Positions 44,901 through 50,379 of a stretch of DNA of 50,379 nucleotides are shown in pieces (positions within the stretch are counted from its first letter, which is position 1; the number at the start of each line of letters is the position of its first letter). The position numbers and the translations under genes were made by a program. This DNA is from Gloeomargarita sp. SKYG116 (GTDB lineage: Bacteria > Cyanobacteriota > Cyanobacteriia > Gloeomargaritales > Gloeomargaritaceae): contig JANWVM010000015.1 of assembly GCA_025056115.1 (NCBI GenBank), positions 1-50,379 on the forward strand, in the 5' to 3' direction. Below the pieces are notes generated by a model. That model was not told where the DNA came from. It worked only from the letters and a program-made list of their open reading frames with translations, and ran no database searches.

Positions 44901-45281
44901 ATGGGCAAATGGAGTGCCCAAAAAATTGACCTCGAGCGTGTGTATCCTTGTCCCTGTTGTCGCCGGGCCGGTCGTTTACGCCGGATTACCCTTACCGATG
45001 CGTTTGGCTGCGAGCGTTGTCAACAAATTTTTGTGCTCAAAGAGGGCGATCAAGTTTTAGAACAATTGGGCAGCACCTATCCTGCGCAACGGGCCTGGTA
45101 TTGGGATGGCCAATCCTGGCAGCGGCTCTATCACGTCTGGGGCCGGATGACGCCCTTGACTGGCTTTTCCCTGTTGCTAGTGCGGTTGCCGCTCTTGTTC
45201 TTGTTGTTTTTGCTCGTGGTTGTTCTGCTGGCGATTTTCGGGTTCATTCAATTGGTAGCGACCTGGTTAAATGGGCGTTAA
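44901..45281 (+). CDS. Zinc-ribbon membrane protein
   Basis: This 126-residue protein has an N-terminal zinc-ribbon-like part with two CxxC pairs (residues 17-20 CPCC and 37-40 CERC), then a Trp/Tyr-rich piece (YWDGQSWQRLYHVWG) and one or two C-terminal hydrophobic helices (about 86-115). It would sit in a membrane with the zinc site in the cytoplasm. It may be a conserved cyanobacterial hypothetical protein. ATG 44901 is clear; the preceding GGAAAGGAACC can serve as ribosome site. It lies just before proA with a 39-base gap. Confidence 0.7.
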   Translation: MGKWSAQKIDLERVYPCPCCRRAGRLRRITLTDAFGCERCQQIFVLKEGDQVLEQLGSTYPAQRAWYWDGQSWQRLYHVWGRMTPLTGFSLLLVRLPLLFLLFLLVVVLLAIFGFIQLVATWLNGR

Positions 45282-45320
45282 TCCGACTGCTAGAATAAGC
45301 CCAAATAGTAGGATGTGACC

Positions 45321-46616
45321 ATGGTAACGGCAGAGTTACTCCAGATTGCCCAGCAGGCGCGGCAGGCGGCTCAGCAGTTGGTGACCTTGGATACAGCCGC
45401 CAAGAATCAAGCCCTCGCAGCCATGATCCAAGCACTGGAGGCCCGGCAGGCGGAAATTCTTCAGGCCAACCAAACAGACATGGAACGCTCCCAACAGGCG
45501 GGGTTGCCAGCGGCCTTGTTGCAGCGGTTGAAACTATCTGCCGATAAATTGGCCAGCAATATCAAGGGTGTGCAGGATGTCATGCATCTCCCCGACCCGG
45601 TGGGCCAGCGACAGTTGCACCGGGAACTGGATGAGGGCTTGGTTCTAGAGCGGGTGACCTGTCCTTTGGGAGTGATTGGGGTGGTGTTTGAGGCGCGGCC
45701 AGAAGCGGTCATCCAAATTTCAGCGCTGGCGCTCAAGTCGGGAAATGCGGTGATTCTCAAAGGGGGTCAAGAGGCCACCGAATCGTGCCGGGTGCTGGTG
45801 CAGGCCATCCAGGAGGGGTTAAAGCAAACCCAAGTGCCTCCCACAGCGGTGCAACTACTCACCACGCGCGCCGAAATTCAACAGCTTCTAGAACTTGACC
45901 AGTACGTCAATCTGCTGATCCCGCGGGGGTCTAACGCTTTTGTGCGCTATATCCAGGAACATTCCCGGATTCCGGTGCTGGGTCATGCGGACGGGATTTG
46001 CCATCTGTACGTGGACCGGCAGGTGGATATCCCCCAGGCGATTGCAATCGCTGTGGACAGCAAAACCCAATATCCAGCGGCCTGCAATGCGATTGAAACG
46101 CTGTTGGTTCACCAAGCGATTGCGCCGGAGTTTTTACCCCCCTGTGCAGCGGCGCTGGTGGCCAAAGGGGTGAAATTGCGGGGCGATGCGGCGACCCAAA
46201 AAATTATCCCAGTCGCGCCGGCAACTGAAGACGACTGGCGCACGGAATACCTCGACCTGATCCTGTCTATCCGGGTGGTGGATTCGCTGGAGGCGGCCAT
46301 TGCCCATATCAATACTTATGGTTCGGGCCACACGGACGCCATCGCCACCACCGACCCCCAAGCGGCAGCCCAGTTTATGGCCCAGGTGGACTCGGCAGGC
46401 GTTTACCACAACTGTTCGACCCGGTTTGCCGATGGCTTTCGCTACGGTTTTGGAGCCGAAGTGGGCATCAGTACCCAACGGTTGCCGCCCCGCGGGCCAG
46501 TGGGCCTAGAAGGGCTGGTGACGTATAAATACCGCCTGTGGGGACATGGACAAGTGGTTGCCACCTACAGCGGTCCGCAGGCGAAACCCTTTACCCATCG
46601 GGATTTGCCTCTCTAG
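45321..46616 (+). CDS. proA: Glutamate-5-semialdehyde dehydrogenase
   Basis: The 431-residue enzyme reduces gamma-glutamyl phosphate to the semialdehyde in proline synthesis with NADPH. Family blocks are [47 protein letters not shown], and the catalytic Cys in [14 protein letters not shown] (near residue 256), then [23 protein letters not shown]-type end blocks. ATG 45321 follows AGGATGTG; GTG 45315 would add two residues. Its stop is shared with that of the convergent CHASE2 kinase gene (CTAG). Confidence 0.96.
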   Translation: MVTAELLQIAQQARQAAQQLVTLDTAAKNQALAAMIQALEARQAEILQANQTDMERSQQAGLPAALLQRLKLSADKLASNIKGVQDVMHLPDPVGQRQLHRELDEGLVLERVTCPLGVIGVVFEARPEAVIQISALALKSGNAVILKGGQEATESCRVLVQAIQEGLKQTQVPPTAVQLLTTRAEIQQLLELDQYVNLLIPRGSNAFVRYIQEHSRIPVLGHADGICHLYVDRQVDIPQAIAIAVDSKTQYPAACNAIETLLVHQAIAPEFLPPCAAALVAKGVKLRGDAATQKIIPVAPATEDDWRTEYLDLILSIRVVDSLEAAIAHINTYGSGHTDAIATTDPQAAAQFMAQVDSAGVYHNCSTRFADGFRYGFGAEVGISTQRLPPRGPVGLEGLVTYKYRLWGHGQVVATYSGPQAKPFTHRDLPL

Positions 46617-48739
46617 GGCTGGAAGGCGTGGGTCGCCTCCTGTAACGCTTGTTTTAACTGACCGGCATCGGCATAGCGCTGGGCAGGCCGCTTGGCCAGA
46701 CAGGTCATGATGACATGCGCTAAATCGGCAGGAATCTGCTGACCAAAGGGTTGCTGGGTGATGGGAATGGGTTCCATCTGCACGTGGCAACGGAGCCATT
46801 CCTGGCGTGGCGCATTTTCAGCTAGGCCGAAGGGATTGGTTGCTGTCAACATCTCATAGGCGATTAACCCGAGACTATACACATCGGCCCGCTGGTCGGC
46901 GAGATGGGCGCGCCCATCACACTGTTCAGGCGAGGCATAGCGATAGGTACCCACAAAGCTGCCAACAGCGGTTAACCGCGTGACCTGGAGTTCCGTATCC
47001 TGGATAACCCGGGCAATGCCAAAGTCAAGAATTTTCACCAACTCCTCCCCTGAGGCGCTGTGAACCAGGTAGATGTTGTCTGGTTTGAGGTCCCGATGAA
47101 CGATATTTTGGGCGTGGGCGGCCTGAAGTCCAGTACACACTTGCAGCAGGAGGTGGAGGGTGCGGGGTACAGGTAGGGGCGCTTCTTGGCGAATCAGGGC
47201 GCCTAAACTTTGCCCCTCCAGGTACTCCATGACGTAAAAAGGCAAGTGACCCTGCAGAAAACCGCTGTCTATGACCTGGACAATGTGAACGTTATGGATG
47301 CGGCTTGTAACCTGAATTTCTCGCTGGAACCGGCGACTCACCTGGAGGCTGGCGGTGGTCTCTGCTGGTAAACGGGTCAGAATTTTCACTGCCACTGGTT
47401 TTTGCAAGCGCTGGTCCTCAGCCAGAAAAACATCGCCCATGCCGCCGCCGCCCAAGTGCTGTTTCAGGAGGTAGCGCCCTGCAATCTGAACCCCTTCCCA
47501 GGGCTGACCTGTAGAAGCCGTTGTCGAGGGGGGAGTTTGGAGTTGTTCGGTAGTGGAAGCAGAGGCACCGGCGCCGCTTGATGCAGACAATAAGGGGATT
47601 CTCGGCCACAGCAGGGCTAAGCTCCAGGCGCCTACCCAGACCAGCAACGGCCCTACGACTGGTATCCAGGTGGTACTGCTGCTCGCTCCGATAGACAGGA
47701 TGAGCCCGGCTCCACCCACAGCCCACCAGCCGGAACGATTGGTCCAAATCAGTACACCCACCGCTGCGATTCCCCAGAGCACTATCCAGGCGGATTCCCA
47801 GGGTTCTGACCAGAAGCGGACGGCAGGCTGACCAGTAGCTGCTTGGTCAAGAATTTGGGCAATGGCCTGGGCGTGAAACGTGATGGCTGGTTGCAACTGA
47901 CCATCTGGACGCCGCAGGCGCGGTTCAGTCTCAGTGCCAATCAGCACCATTCGCCCCTGGACGTGCGCTGGGGTTAACTGGTGGAGGGCTTGCCAGAGGG
48001 TCTGGGTGTTCCACGTCGCCTGACGATAGGCCAATGGCATTTGCCAACCTGGACCTGGCTCCCTTTGGTACGGCCCGCTGCCAGGGGACCACCGCCGCCA
48101 GCGCCCTTGCCCCAGCACCAAGGTCTGTCCCTCCAGCCGCGCCGTCACGCCCTGCAGGTGCAAGTAATGGACAGCCGCCAGTAGCCCCAGAGAATGGGCC
48201 GCTGAGCAGGGGGTATCATTACTGGGAAAAACGTCCCCCAATGGATACCGGCGCACTCGCTGGTCAGGTCCATCCACCAGTAACGTTGCATTGGTCACCT
48301 GGGGTTCACCGATGCGCGCGATGGGCAACGGCATGACACCCTGGGCTGACCAAGGAGTCCGGCACCCCACCACTACTGGCACATGGGCCACCTGTAGTTG
48401 CTGTAGCTGAGCGTGCCACTGGGCCGGCGTCATCCCCGCAGCAGGCGTGAATTCCAGAGCCACCAGCCGTGGGCGCATGTCGGCGAGGCGAAACAGGAGT
48501 TTCTGCCAGACTTCAATCCCCACTTCCCGGCGGCCCAAGCGTAACAAATCCTCATCCGTGAGCTGGATCAACAAAAATCGCTCATCGTTGGCTGGGTTTG
48601 CCTGCCGCCGCAACCACAGGTCATAGCTAGCCAAATCCCAGGGCTGTAACCACCCCCCCGCCCGCAGCAACAGCACCAGCGCCGTGACAATGCCGCCTGC
48701 TCCTACTGCCTGTCGCCAGCGTGGTGTTGCCTTGTTCAT
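46613..48739 (-). CDS. CHASE2-domain sensor serine/threonine kinase
   Basis: A 708-residue membrane kinase. A first helix (about residues 12-30) leads to an extracytoplasmic CHASE2-like sensor domain (to about 310, with [14 protein letters not shown] and [17 protein letters not shown]). Three helices follow (about 315-395), then a Ser/Thr-rich linker and a full Hanks-type kinase: [13 protein letters not shown] (P-loop, near 430), AVKIL Lys near 448, HRDLKPDNI near 550, DFGIAR near 573, ASPEQ. So it should be active. It lies after a small membrane protein and a cysteine desulfurase gene on the same strand. The stimulus is unknown. Confidence 0.93.
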   Translation of the reverse strand: MNKATPRWRQAVGAGGIVTALVLLLRAGGWLQPWDLASYDLWLRRQANPANDERFLLIQLTDEDLLRLGRREVGIEVWQKLLFRLADMRPRLVALEFTPAAGMTPAQWHAQLQQLQVAHVPVVVGCRTPWSAQGVMPLPIARIGEPQVTNATLLVDGPDQRVRRYPLGDVFPSNDTPCSAAHSLGLLAAVHYLHLQGVTARLEGQTLVLGQGRWRRWSPGSGPYQREPGPGWQMPLAYRQATWNTQTLWQALHQLTPAHVQGRMVLIGTETEPRLRRPDGQLQPAITFHAQAIAQILDQAATGQPAVRFWSEPWESAWIVLWGIAAVGVLIWTNRSGWWAVGGAGLILSIGASSSTTWIPVVGPLLVWVGAWSLALLWPRIPLLSASSGAGASASTTEQLQTPPSTTASTGQPWEGVQIAGRYLLKQHLGGGGMGDVFLAEDQRLQKPVAVKILTRLPAETTASLQVSRRFQREIQVTSRIHNVHIVQVIDSGFLQGHLPFYVMEYLEGQSLGALIRQEAPLPVPRTLHLLLQVCTGLQAAHAQNIVHRDLKPDNIYLVHSASGEELVKILDFGIARVIQDTELQVTRLTAVGSFVGTYRYASPEQCDGRAHLADQRADVYSLGLIAYEMLTATNPFGLAENAPRQEWLRCHVQMEPIPITQQPFGQQIPADLAHVIMTCLAKRPAQRYADAGQLKQALQEATHAFQP

Positions 48740-48766
48740 CGCCCTCCAACGCTGGAAGTGCCACTT

Positions 48767-49099
48767 CTAGAGCCGCCGCCAGCGCCGATAACCCAACCAA
48801 CCCAGCAATCCGACACCCACTAACCCATACACGACGCCCACTGGCGCGGCCCAGCCCAGCACCCCATCTGGTAACCAGCCCAGCGCCTGGCACACCACCA
48901 GAACCAGAGCGATTGCCGGCACCAAGGACAACCCCAGCGGTCCCAACATTGCACTCGCTGTTAAGGGCCAACCCTGCTCCCCACTGGTCATCACTGCATC
49001 GGCACCCACCGCCGCCAACGCCCCCATCAGAACCAGCAGTCCCAGCAGCCAGTACTTACGAGTACGAAGCACGTATGTCCAGAAGAATGCCTTTGACAT
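48767..49099 (-). CDS. Small membrane protein between nifS-type gene and kinase
   Basis: A 110-residue protein with three hydrophobic helices (about 18-36, 50-70 and 80-100) and a basic end (YRRWRRL). I choose ATG 49099 (MSKAFFWTYVLRTRKYW, positive-inside start); GTG 49126 would overlap the desulfurase stop by four bases and add nine residues and cannot be ruled out. No family is recognised. With 27 bases to the kinase start, it is probably on the same transcript, and may be a partner of the kinase in the membrane. Confidence 0.6.
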   Translation of the reverse strand: MSKAFFWTYVLRTRKYWLLGLLVLMGALAAVGADAVMTSGEQGWPLTASAMLGPLGLSLVPAIALVLVVCQALGWLPDGVLGWAAPVGVVYGLVGVGLLGWLGYRRWRRL

Positions 49100-49122
49100 G
49101 AAAAATGGTTTGGCCCCAGCCC

Positions 49123-50277
49123 TCACACCTTAGTGTAGCGGGTTCGACGCAACGCCGGCAGCAAGTCTTGCAAGTAGGCCACTACCTGTTCAATTTCGGC
49201 TTTGGTTGTCCACCGCCCCAATCCAAAGCGCACGGAACTAGCCGCCAGCGCCGGTGATAGTCCGAGGGCCAGCAACACATGGGATGGCCGCCCCGTACTG
49301 CAGGCTGAACCCGCCGACACAGCCACGACCGGTTGCAAGCGCTTGTGTAATTCCGCTCCATTTACCCCCAAAAACGTCACGTTCAAATTGCCAGCCAAGC
49401 GGGGCGACCAGGCTCCATTTAACCGCACCTCTCCCAGCGCTTCCAGTTCCCGCCACAGGTACGTGCGCAGGTCTAGCAAGCGGGCTTGTTCCATCTCTCG
49501 TTCCGCCAGGGCAATTTGCACCGCCGCCCCTAACCCCACAATCAAGGGCACTGCCAGCGTTCCTGACCGGAAATCCTGTTCCTGTCCGCCCCCATGCAGT
49601 TGCGGCACCAGTTGCACCCGTGGGTTGTCCCGCCGGATATAAAGCGCCCCGACACCCTTGGGTCCGCCAATTTTGTGGGCCGTCAGGGAGAGCAAGTCAA
49701 CCTGCAGAGCCTGCACATCCAACGGAATTTTGCCAATAGCCTGGGCCGCATCCGTGTGAAATAAAATGCCTCGCTCGCGACACAAGCGCCCAATCGCCGC
49801 CAGGGGTTGCAACACGCCGATTTCATTATTTGCGGCCATCACTGATACCAAAATGGTCTCCGGCGTTAGGGACTGCTCCAACTGTTCCAAATCAATGAGC
49901 CCATCGGGTTGCACCGGCAATTCCGTCACCCGAAATCCCAAGGTCGCTAGGTAACGGCAGGGGTCGAGCACGGCCCGGTGTTCCGTCTGCACCGTCACGA
50001 TATGGCGTCCTCGGCTGTAGTAAGCCGCCGCCACCCCTTTGATGGCTAAATTATTGGCTTCTGTTGCTCCGCTGGTGAACACAATGCTGTCGGGGGTAGT
50101 GTTGAGAGCGGCTGCCACCTGCTCGCGGGCCATTTCCACCGCTGCTTGCGCTTCCCACCCGTAGGGATGAGCGCTGGCCGGATTGCCAAACCGCGACTGC
50201 CAGTAGGGCTGCATCGCCTGCCAAACCCGCTCATCCAGCGGCGTCGTGGCGTGATAGTCGAGATAAATTGGCCGCAT
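49123..50277 (-). CDS. Cysteine desulfurase, NifS/IscS type
   Basis: This 384-residue PLP enzyme frees sulfur from cysteine for Fe-S clusters and other sulfur compounds. It opens MRPIYLDYHATTPLDERV, has FTSGATEANNLAIKG and TEHRAVLDPCRYL with the HTDAAQAIGKIPL block, the PLP Lys 202 in LTAHKIGGPKG and catalytic Cys 326 in SAGSACSTGRPSHVL. The short Cys loop shows the group I (NifS/IscS) class rather than SufS. Cyanobacteria often hold several such paralogues, so I leave the symbol open. ATG 50277. The small membrane protein and CHASE2 kinase follow. Confidence 0.95.
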   Translation of the reverse strand: MRPIYLDYHATTPLDERVWQAMQPYWQSRFGNPASAHPYGWEAQAAVEMAREQVAAALNTTPDSIVFTSGATEANNLAIKGVAAAYYSRGRHIVTVQTEHRAVLDPCRYLATLGFRVTELPVQPDGLIDLEQLEQSLTPETILVSVMAANNEIGVLQPLAAIGRLCRERGILFHTDAAQAIGKIPLDVQALQVDLLSLTAHKIGGPKGVGALYIRRDNPRVQLVPQLHGGGQEQDFRSGTLAVPLIVGLGAAVQIALAEREMEQARLLDLRTYLWRELEALGEVRLNGAWSPRLAGNLNVTFLGVNGAELHKRLQPVVAVSAGSACSTGRPSHVLLALGLSPALAASSVRFGLGRWTTKAEIEQVVAYLQDLLPALRRTRYTKV

Positions 50278-50365
50278 GGCTTTAGTCTAACAACCCGGTC
50301 GGTCTGGGTGCAGACTTTGGTATCATGAAAGACTCAAAGACTTAAGCAGGCGCTAGAGGTGACGC

Positions 50366-50379
50366 ATGGCTCGGCTGTA
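50366..50379 (+). CDS. Start of a gene cut by the right edge, possibly ilvC
   Basis: An ATG at 50366 has a good ribosome site (GAGGTG, five bases upstream) and is read as MARL plus the first two bases of a codon that is probably Tyr. Cyanobacterial ketol-acid reductoisomerases (IlvC) begin with MARLYY or MARMYY, which fits, but four residues cannot prove it. The gene is divergent from the desulfurase gene. Confidence 0.4.

Overview
The window is chromosomal DNA from a cyanobacterium. The proof is the photosynthesis set: psaE, psbX, psb27, ycf66, the phycocyanobilin reductase gene pcyA and cytochrome c6 (petJ). The cyanobacterial split of the ATP synthase genes (atpD-atpC apart from the rest) and cofG, needed for the deazaflavin of photolyases, agree. 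pcyA implies phycobilisomes. The DNA looks GC-rich, perhaps in the high fifties percent by eye. The cyanobacterial palindrome HIP1 (GCGATCGC) was seen only once, at 24033-24040, so this is not a HIP1-rich lineage. I cannot fix the genus; an early-branching or thermophilic unicellular lineage is a guess. I see no CRISPR array, insertion sequence, phage gene or integrase.

Layout. 1-1.1 kb: a tandem pair of receiver-like proteins, one running off the left edge. 1.1-8.3 kb: an exported pentapeptide-repeat protein, valS, a short DprA-like protein, a small membrane protein, an exported CAP-domain protein, surE, a GNAT acetyltransferase and an ABC ATPase. 8.4-12.8 kb: one long tamB-like gene for outer-membrane biogenesis. 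13.0-16.3 kb: two more pentapeptide-repeat proteins around ycf66 and psbX (41 codons). 16.3-16.7 kb: an AT-richer gap with no gene. 16.7-21.8 kb: a tight five-gene minus-strand run (DUF445 membrane protein, HAD phosphatase, methyltransferase, sugar-binding-type lipoprotein, ZIP metal transporter). 21.9-28.2 kb: pcyA-dnaJ-like, a small helix-turn-helix-like protein, psb27-cofG, a Spy/CpxP-like protein, a PfkB kinase and a permease/TIGR03943 pair.

28.3-34.8 kb: rodA, tRNA-Ser(CGA), atpD-atpC with an unknown protein and 5-formyltetrahydrofolate cyclo-ligase, facing a methylenetetrahydrofolate reductase-like gene and trpS. 34.8-39.6 kb: two tandem bestrophin channels, aroQ with a 37-residue miniprotein, a class III adenylate cyclase with an FHA domain, then ferredoxin-psaE-fpg. 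39.7-42.7 kb: an exported unknown protein, prxQ, petJ and ychF. 42.7-50.4 kb: a lone HyuA-like protein, a zinc-ribbon membrane protein, proA, a CHASE2 sensor Ser/Thr kinase, a small membrane protein, a NifS-type cysteine desulfurase and the first codons of a gene at the right edge.

The genome is very compact. Co-directional genes often overlap by ATGA. Five convergent pairs end on the same four bases (TTAA, CTAG or CTAA). Three more convergent pairs overlap by 92-179 bases through C-terminal tails. I cannot prove a new system here. The best candidates are the bestrophin pair near an inorganic-carbon-type adenylate cyclase and a conserved-looking miniprotein, the five-gene envelope/metal operon with an orphan binding protein, and the cluster of three pentapeptide-repeat proteins.
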